Shown here: positions 44,374 through 54,233 of the stretch, one piece after another
Layout of the letters: the number at the start of each line of letters is the position of its first letter
Numbering within the stretch: the stretch's first letter is position 1
NCBI RefSeq assembly: GCF_000482325.1
Contig: NZ_KI535295.1
Location: 1-64,000, forward strand
DNA from: Bacillus sp. UNC438CL73TsuS30
GTDB taxonomy: Bacteria; Bacillota; Bacilli; Bacillales; Cytobacillaceae
DNA length: 64,000 nt
Reading direction: 5' to 3'
Made by a program: the position numbers and the translations under genes
The notes under the pieces: generated by a model
Told to the model about the DNA's origin: nothing
The model's input: the letters and a program-made list of their open reading frames with translations, nothing else
The model's database searches: none

Positions 44374-46532
44374 CGATTTTCACGAAGCTGTTTATTTTTA
44401 TACCCAAAAAACCACCAGTTCCAATCACCAAGCAGCTTCATTAAAGCCGGTACAAGGACCATTCTCACTATGGTAGCATCAATAAAAATCGCAATTGCAA
44501 TTCCGACCCCCAATTGTTTGATCGGCATAACACCTGTAAAGGCAAATGCACCGGTTACAACAATCATAATAGCAGCCGCAGAAGTAATAATTTTACTCGT
44601 ATACGTTAACCCGGCTATGGTTGCCACGCTGTTATCGCCTGTTTTTAAATAAAACTCCTGAATCCTTGAAATCAAAAATACCTCATAATCCATGGATAAG
44701 CCAAATACAAGCGTAAATACGAATACAGGTAAAATTAAAGCAATATCTACCGGTTTAAATCCGAAATGTCCCTGCTGGAATATCCAAACCACAATGCCGA
44801 ACGTACATCCCAAGCTTAAAACATTCATCAAAATAGCCTTTAACGGGATAAGAATCGAGCGAAAGGCTGCCATTAGAATCAAAAAGGTGGATGAAAAAAT
44901 TAACAATAAGCCGTAGGGAGCCTTTGTGAAAATTTCATCAAATATTTCTTGCTCAAATTTTATCGTGCCTCCAAAGGAAGCCTTAATTCCTAAATCCCGT
45001 TTAGACCAAGAATCAACCCATTTTCTGGCTTTTGAGGAGTGCTCTCCGGTGTTTAAAAAAACTTCCAGACGCATCTTATTTCCGCTTAAATAATAATCCT
45101 TTACTGGTATAACCTTTTGTTTTGGTCCGTATTTCAAAAATTGATTTAACTGTTCAGCATGTTTCATTCCCGTAGTGGAAAAAGGAGAATTGATGGTATG
45201 GACTAATGAGTCCTTTTGTATTTTATTAATGACTTTTTCTGCCATGATTAAGTTTTCTTTATTTAGAAAATCATTCTTTGATTCAAGGACTACTGTTACC
45301 TTTTTCTCCTCCCGCTTGTTCTTTGGGATAAAATGGTCGCGAAACACTTCATACGCCATTCTTGAAGGGTAGTTTGACGGCAGGGAATCTGTACCTGGGA
45401 TGGTTAGAATCATTTGTTTTACCGGAATTAGCCCAACTAGCAAAATCGCAAGGGCCACTATGGTTAAAAAAATTGGATGATTCATGACAAACTTCGCAAA
45501 TCGATGCCAAATGCTTGTTTGATTTTCCGCAATCTTTATAAGACTAAATTTATTAATTCCATTCCCAATGACAGATAGGAGGGCAGGAAGAAAAGTTAAT
45601 GCACAAAATACAGAAATAAACACAACCGTCATTCCACCGAGAGCCACATTTTGAAAGATATCGATTTGAATGAACCAAAGTCCTGACAAACCAATAAACA
45701 CACAAAGTCCTGAAAAAATGATCGAACGGCCGGCGGTTGCAACAGTGATCTTAACGGCCTCCGCTACGGAATTCCTCTGCAGCTCCTCTTTATAGCGATT
45801 GATAAAAAGTAACGCAAAATCAATACTTAAGGCGAGTCCAATCATTGGAATAATATTTAAAATGAAAATGGTCAAATCGGCTCCGTAACTAAAGAAATAA
45901 ACCGTCCCCATCGTTATTAAAATGGACACAACACCTATAATGAGCGGTGTCGCAGCAGCAACTAATCCACCGAAAGCAAGGATCAAGACTAGTAAAGTGA
46001 TGGGAAGTCCAATCATTTCTGCCTTAGCAAGGTCCTCTTGGCTGGCAGTATTCAAATCTTTCACAATAACGGGTTCACCCGTCATGGTTACCTTTAGACC
46101 TTTTTGATTTTTTAGTTTTTGCTTTAATTGGACAATTTCTTTTCCAAGAGCCTCGGCTTTTTTTTGAAAGGTGATCAGTCCGTAAGCATAATTTTCTTTT
46201 ACCATACCTTCTTGTGCATAGGGGGAGATAATTTCTTTTGCCCCATGGAAGTTTTTCAGATTTACGAATGTTTCCTCTATAAATGATTTCCAGTCTTGGT
46301 CACTAATCGATTTCTCGCGTTGAAACACAAGGATAATCGAGGATTTAGGCTGTCCAAAATCTCTTTCAAGAATCTCTCTTGTTTTGTTGTATTCCCCGTT
46401 ATATTCAAAACCATTTCCACTTAATACGGATGGCAATTTCGATGCGAAAAAGCCTAATACAATAATGGCAAAAAACCAGGTGAAAAGGACAAGCTTTCGG
46501 TGTCGATAAATGAAACTGCCAAGCTTATTCAT
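44358..46532 (-). CDS. MMPL-family RND exporter (YdfJ-like)
   Basis: 724 aa, two repeats of a membrane helix, a large extracytoplasmic loop and five more helices, ending in a short basic tail. Transmembrane motifs LALSIDFALLFINRYKEE and FGLSMDYEVFLISRIQE carry the acidic residues that relay protons. Gram-positive MMPL proteins export lipids or drugs; substrate unknown. The ATG at 46532 has AAGGGGG nine bases upstream, better than the one at 46538. Confidence 0.9.
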   Translation of the reverse strand: MNKLGSFIYRHRKLVLFTWFFAIIVLGFFASKLPSVLSGNGFEYNGEYNKTREILERDFGQPKSSIILVFQREKSISDQDWKSFIEETFVNLKNFHGAKEIISPYAQEGMVKENYAYGLITFQKKAEALGKEIVQLKQKLKNQKGLKVTMTGEPVIVKDLNTASQEDLAKAEMIGLPITLLVLILAFGGLVAAATPLIIGVVSILITMGTVYFFSYGADLTIFILNIIPMIGLALSIDFALLFINRYKEELQRNSVAEAVKITVATAGRSIIFSGLCVFIGLSGLWFIQIDIFQNVALGGMTVVFISVFCALTFLPALLSVIGNGINKFSLIKIAENQTSIWHRFAKFVMNHPIFLTIVALAILLVGLIPVKQMILTIPGTDSLPSNYPSRMAYEVFRDHFIPKNKREEKKVTVVLESKNDFLNKENLIMAEKVINKIQKDSLVHTINSPFSTTGMKHAEQLNQFLKYGPKQKVIPVKDYYLSGNKMRLEVFLNTGEHSSKARKWVDSWSKRDLGIKASFGGTIKFEQEIFDEIFTKAPYGLLLIFSSTFLILMAAFRSILIPLKAILMNVLSLGCTFGIVVWIFQQGHFGFKPVDIALILPVFVFTLVFGLSMDYEVFLISRIQEFYLKTGDNSVATIAGLTYTSKIITSAAAIMIVVTGAFAFTGVMPIKQLGVGIAIAIFIDATIVRMVLVPALMKLLGDWNWWFFGYKNKQLRENRKRPA

Positions 46533-46712
46533 AATCATTTGCCCCCTTTGATTTACCTTTCCCTAAAAATAAACACTTAAAAGAGACAAGAAATGTAATT
46601 AAATAAAATAATGTTCAATTTAGTTTTTACAAATGTTCATTTATCTGATATAGTTACAGAGTGAACAAAGAGTATTAATTGGTATTTTATATAAATAAGG
46701 GGGAAGGTAACG

Positions 46713-47387
46713 ATGACTCAACATATTGTAAAAATGATTGATCATACATTATTAAAAGCAGATGCAACAAAAGCGGATATTATAAAACTGGTGGAAGAGG
46801 CAAAAGAGTATTCCTTTGCATCCGTTTGTGTAAATCCGACTTGGGTTGGTACGGCAGCACAAATGCTTGCAGATACTCCTGAGGTTAAAGTGTGCACGGT
46901 AATTGGCTTTCCGCTCGGAGCCTCAACACCGGAAACCAAAGCATTTGAAACCAAAAACGCAATTGAAAATGGTGCGGAAGAAGTGGATATGGTTATTAAC
47001 ATCGCAGCACTAAGAGACCATGATGACGAATTAGTGGAACGTGATATTAGGGCAGTGGTGGAAGCGGCAAAAGGAAACGCATTAACGAAAGTGATTATTG
47101 AAACCTGCCTGCTTACAAATGAAGAAAAAGTAAGGGCTTGTGAGCTAGCAGTTAAAGCCGGTGCTGATTATGTAAAAACCTCAACGGGTTTTTCAACTGG
47201 CGGAGCGACTGTGGAAGATATCCAACTTATGCGTGAAACCGTTGGACCGGAAATAGGTGTTAAAGCATCGGGGGGTGTCAGAAGCCGTGAAGATGCGCTT
47301 GCAATGGTAGAAGCAGGAGCTACCCGGATTGGTGCGAGCTCAGGAGTTGCAATCAGCAAAGGTGAACTATCTATAAGTAATTATTAA
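46713..47387 (+). CDS. deoC: Deoxyribose-phosphate aldolase
   Basis: 224 aa class I aldolase that splits deoxyribose-5-P into glyceraldehyde-3-P and acetaldehyde. Schiff-base lysine K155 in [10 protein letters not shown], proton-relay K184 in GVKASGGVR and D92 in [17 protein letters not shown] precedes the ATG. Unlike B. subtilis, nupC and pdp do not follow; a terminator does. TGTTCA/TGAACA copies upstream (about 46610-46665) could be regulator sites but are weak. Confidence 0.95.
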   Translation: MTQHIVKMIDHTLLKADATKADIIKLVEEAKEYSFASVCVNPTWVGTAAQMLADTPEVKVCTVIGFPLGASTPETKAFETKNAIENGAEEVDMVINIAALRDHDDELVERDIRAVVEAAKGNALTKVIIETCLLTNEEKVRACELAVKAGADYVKTSTGFSTGGATVEDIQLMRETVGPEIGVKASGGVRSREDALAMVEAGATRIGASSGVAISKGELSISNY

Positions 47388-47404
47388 AAATGAAATTTAA
47401 GTCC

Positions 47405-47447
47405 CAAGAGGTATCTCCAGGCTAATATGGAGTACCTCTTTTTTTTT
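47405..47447 (+). terminator. Terminator of deoC
   Basis: AAGAGGTA(T)CTCC / GGAG TACCTCTT stem, T9 tail. Confidence 0.88.
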
Positions 47448-47585
47448 AAAACGGACAATGTTAACTTTTGAGCAATGTTGATTGGAGCGGAAATCAACAA
47501 CCAATTTAAGAGCCTTTTTTTATAAAATAATCAAGTGAAAAAATGTCCATAATATACATACACAACAGGAAAAAGGGTGATGGCC

Positions 47586-48101
47586 ATGATTTATATCTAT
47601 AATGATTACGGCGGAACACATACAACCTCATTGGCAGCGGCCTATCATTTAAAACAATTACCTCAATCTGAGAGGAAATTAACGACGGAAGAAATTTTAA
47701 ATGTACAATATTTTAATAAATTAACTCATGCCGATTTTGGAAAAATCATTTTTCATGGAATTGATGAAGACGGGAATCCAGTTTATACAATAGGAAGGAA
47801 GAGAAATAAATTAGTTGTCCCGGCCTTAAAGGAATTAACCCTATTACTGCAATCAAAGTTTGCTTTTGAGGAAAAGATCATATTCTCTAACACATCTCCA
47901 ACCGTTCCATTCGTGATGTCTATGGGTGGTTTTTTTTCAAGAGGGATAAAGATTGACTCTATAGGTGTACCTCTTTTGATTAAAGGGGCGAAGAAATGCT
48001 GCGACAATATTTTTCGGCTTGTTGAGAATACGAAAGAAATTGGCAAAACCTCATTTGCTGAAAAAGTGATTATTTTAGAAAATGAGATGTACAAATCATA
48101 A
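47586..48101 (+). CDS. DUF3189-like protein, first gene of the glycan operon
   Basis: About 171 aa soluble protein; the opening MIYIYNDYGGTHTTSLAAAY is that of the DUF3189 family of spore-formers, whose function is unknown. The GGTHTT and SxAxA pattern could form a phosphate-binding loop, but this is speculation. Start chosen at the ATG that begins the family motif; GTG and ATG codons 6-9 bases earlier are possible. Its stop is one base before the start of the response regulator, so the two are probably translated together. Confidence 0.75.
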   Translation: MIYIYNDYGGTHTTSLAAAYHLKQLPQSERKLTTEEILNVQYFNKLTHADFGKIIFHGIDEDGNPVYTIGRKRNKLVVPALKELTLLLQSKFAFEEKIIFSNTSPTVPFVMSMGGFFSRGIKIDSIGVPLLIKGAKKCCDNIFRLVENTKEIGKTSFAEKVIILENEMYKS

Positions 48102-48102
48102 A

Positions 48103-48504
48103 ATGAAAAATAAAGTGTTCGTTTCTATCATTGATGACGACGAAATCATTCGATCCCTGTTACGAAAGATATTAAAAACTATAGAGATTGAACAAGTTGA
48201 ATTGGATATAGCAGCGTTTGAGGGAGGAATTCCTTTTTTTGAATCGAAACGGGTCGAAGATTCAAGAAACCATCTCATCATTCTAGATGGGATTATGCCG
48301 GCAATGGATGGGATGGAGATTTTACAAAAGGTAAAAAAGATGAATGATGGGTCAAATATTTCTGTTCTCATGCTTTCGGGGCGAAAAAGTGAGTCTTATG
48401 TTCAGCGTGCTTTATTGCTTGGTGCAGATGACTATGTTACAAAACCGTTTGGTATTCAAGAACTAAAAGAAAGAATACGCAGGCTGTTAATAAGGATGAA
48501 TTGA
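48103..48504 (+). CDS. Single-domain response regulator
   Basis: 133 aa consisting of one receiver domain: acidic pair in SIIDDDE, phospho-acceptor D62 in LIILDGIMP, MLSGR switch threonine replaced by Ser, and K114 in VTKPFG. There is no DNA-binding output, so it must act by protein contact, as CheY and Spo0F do. The start could also be the ATG at 48082. Lies 1 base before the HEAT-protein gene, so it is part of the same operon and its partner is likely encoded there. Confidence 0.85.
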   Translation: MKNKVFVSIIDDDEIIRSLLRKILKTIEIEQVELDIAAFEGGIPFFESKRVEDSRNHLIILDGIMPAMDGMEILQKVKKMNDGSNISVLMLSGRKSESYVQRALLLGADDYVTKPFGIQELKERIRRLLIRMN

Positions 48505-48505
48505 A

Positions 48506-49543
48506 ATGCTGCATACTGAGCTTTTTTACCTGGGAATTCTCACTCTGACTTTTAGTGGTTTATTGCTGATTTTATTAGCGTACCTTATTATACGAAAAGC
48601 ATTTGTTATAAGAAATCGGAGAACCATTGATACCTACAAACAAAGATATAATTCCGTTATCTTTAAGCTGCTGACCGATGGTGGGTATTCGAGGGAATTA
48701 AATCCGCAAAACAACCACCAGCTAAAAGCGATTGAGGAGATGCTTAGTAGTTATGCAAATGTTTTAGAAGGGGAGCAGGAGAAAAAAGCCCTGTCGGAAC
48801 TAGCCTCTCTTTATTTAAAAGATTATTATCGAAAACGGCTCAAAAGTGAAAAATGGAGCCGTCGGATGAATGTATTGTATCATATTGAGGATTTCCATAT
48901 TAAGCCCCTTTTAGAGGATGTTTATAAGATGGTAAAGAAGAAGGGACTTTCCTATGAGGAAACAGTACATATTTTAAGAATTCTTGCATCATTTCAATTC
49001 GAGGATATTCTTGGATTATTAACAAAAGACTTTTCGACTTTATCAGAGTTTGAATACCGCAGTATTGTCATCCGCTTAGAACAAAAAGAAATGGATCAAT
49101 TTGTTCTAAGTTTCCATAAGCTGCAAACCGCTCTACAAATGGCGCTTCTTGATGTTCTATCTATAAAAAAAGAATTAAGCTATCAATATTTTATTGAAAA
49201 GGTTTTTTTAGACTATACCGGGGAAATCAAACTCCGGGCATTAAAGGCATTAGCAGGCATCGGAGTTGTTAAGGATATTGCTTTATATCTAGACCTAATG
49301 CATTCCGATAAATGGCAGGAGAGAATGCTAGCGGCGAAGCTAATCGGTTCATTAAAAGAGGAAAAAGGTATACCAAGATTAATGGAATTATTACACGATC
49401 GATCATGGTGGGTTCGTCATCAAGCTGGACAGTCCATTTCCCAGTTTTCGAACGGAAAAGAGATTTTAACTAGGATTTTAGAAACAACAAAGGATCCCTT
49501 TGCAAAGGATATGGCTTGGGAGTGGATCCATAAAGGGGTTTAG
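48506..49543 (+). CDS. Membrane-anchored HEAT-repeat protein
   Basis: 345 aa. One N-terminal membrane helix (about 8-30), a helical middle region, and C-terminal HEAT-like repeats (about 245-345; IKLRALKALAGIG, ERMLAAKLIGSLKEEKGIPRLMELLHD, VRHQAGQSIS). Predicted cytoplasmic scaffold at the membrane. It sits between the response regulator and the glycosyltransferase with gaps of one and three bases, so it may couple the regulator to the synthase. Confidence 0.75.
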   Translation: MLHTELFYLGILTLTFSGLLLILLAYLIIRKAFVIRNRRTIDTYKQRYNSVIFKLLTDGGYSRELNPQNNHQLKAIEEMLSSYANVLEGEQEKKALSELASLYLKDYYRKRLKSEKWSRRMNVLYHIEDFHIKPLLEDVYKMVKKKGLSYEETVHILRILASFQFEDILGLLTKDFSTLSEFEYRSIVIRLEQKEMDQFVLSFHKLQTALQMALLDVLSIKKELSYQYFIEKVFLDYTGEIKLRALKALAGIGVVKDIALYLDLMHSDKWQERMLAAKLIGSLKEEKGIPRLMELLHDRSWWVRHQAGQSISQFSNGKEILTRILETTKDPFAKDMAWEWIHKGV

Positions 49544-49546
49544 AAC

Positions 49547-50959
49547 TTGCCAACTATTCAGTGGGGAGATATTGTCTCAATATTTGGATGGTTTATTGCT
49601 GTATACATGGTTATTGTCATCAGTTTTTACTCAATTATTTTAGTTATCTCCATATTACAGCTGCGAAAAGAATATCAACTTGACCGAGATCAAGCCTATG
49701 ACGACTATATGGATGAAATTTATTCAAAACCAGTATCGATTATTGTTCCCGCCTATAATGAGGAGGTGGGAATTGTCCAAAGCGTTCGTTCTTTGTTAAG
49801 TATTAATTATCCTTCGTTTGAAATCATTGTCGTAAATGATGGTTCAACAGATAGGACGCTGCAAAAAATGATTGAGCATTATGATATGAAGGAAATAAAG
49901 AAAGTAATCCGAAAACAGGTAGAAACGAAGCCGATAAATACCATCTATCAATCCTCCATTCTTTCGAACCTTTTCCTTATTCATAAAGAGAATGGAGGAA
50001 AAGCGGATGCTCTGAATGTAGGTCTTAATTTTTCCCATTATCCCTATTTTTGCTCGCTTGATGGCGATTCCGTCCTCGAGCCAGATGCATTTTTAAAAGT
50101 AATGAAGCCGATTATTGATTCAAATGAAGAGGTGATTGCTTCCGGCGGCAGTGTCCGAATTGCTAACGGATGTAAAATCCAAAATGGCCATGTTATAAAA
50201 ATTGGCTTATCAGAAAGCCCTTTAGTTGTTATGCAAATTATTGAATATTTGCGGGCCTTTTTGATGGGGCGGATTGGCCTGAGCAGACATAATCTTCTCC
50301 TCATTATATCGGGGGCGTTTGGTGTTTTTTCTAAATACTGGGTAATCGAAGCAGGGGGATATAAAACCGATACCGTTGGTGAAGATATGGAATTGGTGGT
50401 TCGTGTTCATCGAATGGTAAAGGAAAGGGGATTAAAGAAAAAGATTGTGTATGTGCCTGACCCTGTATGCTGGACGGAGGTCCCCGAAAGCATTTCGATT
50501 CTTCGAAGGCAAAGAAGACGCTGGCACCGCGGATTATTCGAGAGCCTTTGGACACATCGTAAACTCACCTTTAATCCAAGATACGGTATGATTGGGCTGA
50601 TATCTTTTCCTTATTTTTGGATTGTGGAGTTTTTTGGCCCGATTATTGAATTTTTCGGCTATATATTTATGATTCTCTGTCTATTTTTCGGAGGAATTTA
50701 TATTGAATTTGCCATCCTGTTATTTCTCCTTTCGTGTTTATATGGTTCCGTCTTTTCGATGGCAGCCGTACTATTGGAGGAATGGAGTTTAACTAAATAT
50801 CCAAGAGTATTCGATATCATAAAGCTTTTTTTCTATTCCTTAACAGAAACCATCTGGTACCGCCCAATGACGGTTTTTTTTCGATGTGAAGGAGTTTTGC
50901 AGATGCTTAAAGGCGATCAAAGCTGGGGAGAGATGAAAAGAAAAGGTGTTTCCGAATGA
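49547..50959 (+). CDS. Processive family-2 glycosyltransferase (polysaccharide synthase type)
   Basis: 470 aa. N-terminal membrane helix (about 12-36), cytoplasmic GT2 domain with IIVPAYNEE, VVNDGSTDRT, the DGD motif at D172 (SLDGDSVLEPDA), E279-D280 (GEDMEL) and Q322-RRRW, then three to four C-terminal membrane helices. The D, DxD, ED and QxxRW set plus membrane topology is that of processive synthases such as PgaC, HasA and BcsA, which polymerise and export a glycan. TTG start with AAAGGGG upstream. Overlaps the next gene by 4 bases. Confidence 0.88.
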   Translation: MPTIQWGDIVSIFGWFIAVYMVIVISFYSIILVISILQLRKEYQLDRDQAYDDYMDEIYSKPVSIIVPAYNEEVGIVQSVRSLLSINYPSFEIIVVNDGSTDRTLQKMIEHYDMKEIKKVIRKQVETKPINTIYQSSILSNLFLIHKENGGKADALNVGLNFSHYPYFCSLDGDSVLEPDAFLKVMKPIIDSNEEVIASGGSVRIANGCKIQNGHVIKIGLSESPLVVMQIIEYLRAFLMGRIGLSRHNLLLIISGAFGVFSKYWVIEAGGYKTDTVGEDMELVVRVHRMVKERGLKKKIVYVPDPVCWTEVPESISILRRQRRRWHRGLFESLWTHRKLTFNPRYGMIGLISFPYFWIVEFFGPIIEFFGYIFMILCLFFGGIYIEFAILLFLLSCLYGSVFSMAAVLLEEWSLTKYPRVFDIIKLFFYSLTETIWYRPMTVFFRCEGVLQMLKGDQSWGEMKRKGVSE

Positions 50960-53900
50960 AGAAGCAAGTCTATTTAATAATCTACGTCTTCCTATTTTTG
51001 TTGATTCTTACAAGTCCTTTTTGGCTTTGGTTTATCCAGCCTGAAAAAAAGCTAAACGTTTTAATCATGGATAAGACCGTTCCGAATCAGTCGTATCGAG
51101 AACATAAGGGATTGGTTTGGATTCTTAATAATGAAAAGTATGTAAAGAATAATGGAAATGCTTATTCGGCCAGTTCAGATTACAAGGGCTATGAACCTGA
51201 GAATGGCAGTCGTTATAAAATTATTCCTTTCCCTAAGAATTTATCCGGATATGATGTATTTTATTTGACCGATCAATACGGGGTCTATCAGGAAGATGTT
51301 AACCGTCAAAATCCCTATGGAAAAAAATCTGCGAAAATTTACGGGGGACTAACTTCACATGATGTCAACCAAATCGAAAAGTCTCTGTTAACGGCAAAAG
51401 GAAAAACGTTAATTTCTGAATTTAACACATTTGCCAGTCCCACATCGGAAAAAGCACGAGCAAAAATATCAAACCTATTAAATCTGGATTGGTCCGGATG
51501 GATTGGCAGATATTTTTCTGATTTAAGCAGTACGGAAGTTCCTGAATGGGTTAAAAAACAGTACGAGGAAAAAAATCCAAAATGGACTTTTTCCGGGCAA
51601 GGCTTTGTTTTTGTCAGTAAAAATAATTTTATTGTTGTGTTGGACAAAAAGGAGATAACGGATAATGGATTACTTTTTCATCTAACTAAGAAGGGAAGAA
51701 ATCAATTTAAGGAAGATCTTCTCGGCAACTATCAATACTGGTTTGATGTGATCCAACCGAGAAATGATGAAGAAATCCTAGCCAACTACCAACTCCCGGT
51801 TACGAATGCTGCAAAGAAGAAATTGGAGAGTTTTGGTATTCCAGCCAGCTTTCCTGCGGTAATTTCACATCAAAATGTAAAATATACTTCTTATTATTTC
51901 GCCGGTGATTATGCTGATGAAGCGGATGTGCCTGGAATCTATCAGACAAAGGGCTTCGATTTATGGAAACAGCATTTTGGGGCCGGAGATTCATTTTATT
52001 GGAAAACCTATGTACCTATGCTGAAACGTATATTAAAAGAGGGGCTGCATTATCCTATTAAGCAAGAAACGGTTGATACGAGTGTTACTAATGGAATAAA
52101 GTCAAACAGCCGAACAGGAGATTCCTTTCTTCAAATCAAGCGGAATGGAAAATGGTCGAACTTTCTCATAAAGGGTGTAAACATGGGGATTGGAAAGCCG
52201 GGGCATTTTCCAGGGGAGACGGCAATTTCAAAAGAGGAGTACCTGCGCTGGTTTAAGGACATTGGAGCTATGAATGCCAATGCCATCCGCATTTATACCC
52301 TTCATCCACCTGCCTTCTATGAGGCTTTTTATGAATACAATCAAATGGCGAAAAAGCCGTTATTCTTGTTTCACGGAACATGGGTGAATGAGGAAAATCT
52401 TCTTCGAACTCAAGATAGTTTTGCAAGGGAAAATACGAGCGATGCCAAAACAGAGATTAAGAATATGGTGGATATCATCCATGGCCGTGCCAAGCTGGCT
52501 GCACGCCCGGGGCATGCGTCCGGTACGTATTCTTATGATATTTCAAAATACGTTTTGGGGATCATTGTTGGAACAGAATGGGATCCTGGTATGGTGGCTA
52601 ACACCAATTCAAAGCATCCTGATGTAAACCAATTTACGGGAAACTATTTTAAAACAATTGGGGCTTCACCGTTTGAAATTTGGCTTGCCGGGCTAATGGA
52701 GTATGCTTCTGAATATGAAGCGGAAAAGTATCATTGGCAGCACTCCATCAGCTTTACCAACTGGGTTACAACCGATTTATTAAAGCATCCGGCCGAACCG
52801 TTAGAAACTGAGGACTTGGTTTCGGTTGATCCCAATCATATTCGGGCAGGTAATCAATTTCATGCGGGGCTGTTTGCCTCTTATCATATCTATCCTTATT
52901 ATCCCGATTTCTTAAACTATGAGCAAAAGTATCTTAATTATGTGGATAAAAGCGGGAGAAAGAATAATTATGCCGGGTATTTACATGATCTGCTCGCTGT
53001 CCACAAGATGCCTGTACTGGTAGCTGAATTCGGTGTTCCATCCTCAAGAGGGTTAACCCATAAAAATGCATATGGCATGAATCAAGGTTTTCATTCAGAA
53101 GAGGAGCAGGGAAAAATCAATCAGCGGTTATTTCAGTCGATTGTCAGTGAGGGCTATGCAGGAGGCATGGTTTTTTCCTGGCAGGATGAGTGGTTTAAGC
53201 GTACATGGAATACGATGGATTTGGATGACCCGGATCGAAGACCTTTTTGGAATAATCAGCAAACAAATGAACAGCATTTTGGCTTATTATCGTTTGAACC
53301 GGGAAATCGAGAAACGGTAATTACGATTGATGGCGGCCAAAAGGATTGGGATATTGCGGGTATTAAGCCTGCATATAAAACACCTGATCGAACCCTGCCA
53401 ATCAAGGAGGCAAGGTTTACATCGGACAGTGGGTATTTGTACTATCTTCTTTCATATAATCATCCGATGAATTTTGACAGTCATAACACGTATTTACTTT
53501 TTGATACGATCGAACATCAAGGTCAAACAATCATAAATATAGGTACTAAAAGTGTACATTTAGATTATGGTGTTGATTTTTATGTTAAATTAGCTGGACC
53601 GAAGAATTCGAGAATGATGGTGGATAGTTATTATGATCCTTTCTACTTTCAATATGCTAAACAGCTCAAGATGCTGAAGCTAGAGCGGTATGTTAGTCAT
53701 AAGGATAATGGAGTATTCCATCCAATTCGTCTTGCCCTTAACAAAGAGCAAATGATTCCATTAACAAAGAAAAAGATTCCCTTTCAGGATTATGAAACAG
53801 GAGTGTTAAAGTTTGGTAATGCCAATCCATTAAGTCAAGATTTTAATTCTTTAACAGATGTTAGTATCAGTAAGGATAAGTTGATATTAGAAGGACGAAT

Positions 53901-54195
53901 TCCATGGCAACTGTTGAATATTAAGGACCCAAGTCTTAAAGAGGCGATGGGGGATATTTGGAAAAGTGGATTAACTGGCAGTGTGAAGTTGAATGGGATT
54001 AGGACATCAATTGTAATGTTGGACAATGATACTGTTACACAAACATTTCCGGAAATGGTGAATGGCCAGCTTCAGCAGGAGAATGCAAAAATATATTCCT
54101 GGAAAGAATGGGACCAGCCTGCCTATTATGAACGCCTCAAAAAATCGTATGATATTTTGAAAAACACCTATCATTCAACCGATATTCGTAAATAA
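50956..54195 (+). CDS. Large membrane-anchored TIM-barrel protein, probable glycoside hydrolase
   Basis: 1079 aa. Membrane helix (about 7-28) puts the rest outside. N-terminal module (about 32-330) of unknown type; central barrel (about 395-790) with GVNMGIGKPGHFPGE, NANAIRIYTLHP, E541 in GTEWDPG and E691 in VAEFGVPSSRG, placed like the acid/base and nucleophile of GH2/GH5-type enzymes, and FSWQDEWFKRTWN; C-terminal beta domain (about 800-1040). Start overlaps the synthase stop (ATGA) with AAAGGTG upstream. Likely trims, releases or modifies the glycan made by the synthase. No exact family recognised. Confidence 0.72.
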   Translation: MKKQVYLIIYVFLFLLILTSPFWLWFIQPEKKLNVLIMDKTVPNQSYREHKGLVWILNNEKYVKNNGNAYSASSDYKGYEPENGSRYKIIPFPKNLSGYDVFYLTDQYGVYQEDVNRQNPYGKKSAKIYGGLTSHDVNQIEKSLLTAKGKTLISEFNTFASPTSEKARAKISNLLNLDWSGWIGRYFSDLSSTEVPEWVKKQYEEKNPKWTFSGQGFVFVSKNNFIVVLDKKEITDNGLLFHLTKKGRNQFKEDLLGNYQYWFDVIQPRNDEEILANYQLPVTNAAKKKLESFGIPASFPAVISHQNVKYTSYYFAGDYADEADVPGIYQTKGFDLWKQHFGAGDSFYWKTYVPMLKRILKEGLHYPIKQETVDTSVTNGIKSNSRTGDSFLQIKRNGKWSNFLIKGVNMGIGKPGHFPGETAISKEEYLRWFKDIGAMNANAIRIYTLHPPAFYEAFYEYNQMAKKPLFLFHGTWVNEENLLRTQDSFARENTSDAKTEIKNMVDIIHGRAKLAARPGHASGTYSYDISKYVLGIIVGTEWDPGMVANTNSKHPDVNQFTGNYFKTIGASPFEIWLAGLMEYASEYEAEKYHWQHSISFTNWVTTDLLKHPAEPLETEDLVSVDPNHIRAGNQFHAGLFASYHIYPYYPDFLNYEQKYLNYVDKSGRKNNYAGYLHDLLAVHKMPVLVAEFGVPSSRGLTHKNAYGMNQGFHSEEEQGKINQRLFQSIVSEGYAGGMVFSWQDEWFKRTWNTMDLDDPDRRPFWNNQQTNEQHFGLLSFEPGNRETVITIDGGQKDWDIAGIKPAYKTPDRTLPIKEARFTSDSGYLYYLLSYNHPMNFDSHNTYLLFDTIEHQGQTIINIGTKSVHLDYGVDFYVKLAGPKNSRMMVDSYYDPFYFQYAKQLKMLKLERYVSHKDNGVFHPIRLALNKEQMIPLTKKKIPFQDYETGVLKFGNANPLSQDFNSLTDVSISKDKLILEGRIPWQLLNIKDPSLKEAMGDIWKSGLTGSVKLNGIRTSIVMLDNDTVTQTFPEMVNGQLQQENAKIYSWKEWDQPAYYERLKKSYDILKNTYHSTDIRK

Positions 54196-54226
54196 AAGAA
54201 AGGCTGGGGTGCCAGCCTTTCTTTTT
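54195..54226. terminator. Bidirectional terminator between the glycan operon and the RND pump
   Basis: AAAGAAAGGCTGG / CCAGCCTTTCTTT stem with a four-base loop and T5; serves both converging genes. Confidence 0.88.
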
Positions 54227-54233
54227 ACATTCA

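Noticed and set aside
46600..46670. DeoR-type operator in front of deoC
   Set aside because: Several TGTTCA/TGAACA hexamers are present, but spacing and arms do not match the palindrome I know for B. subtilis DeoR.
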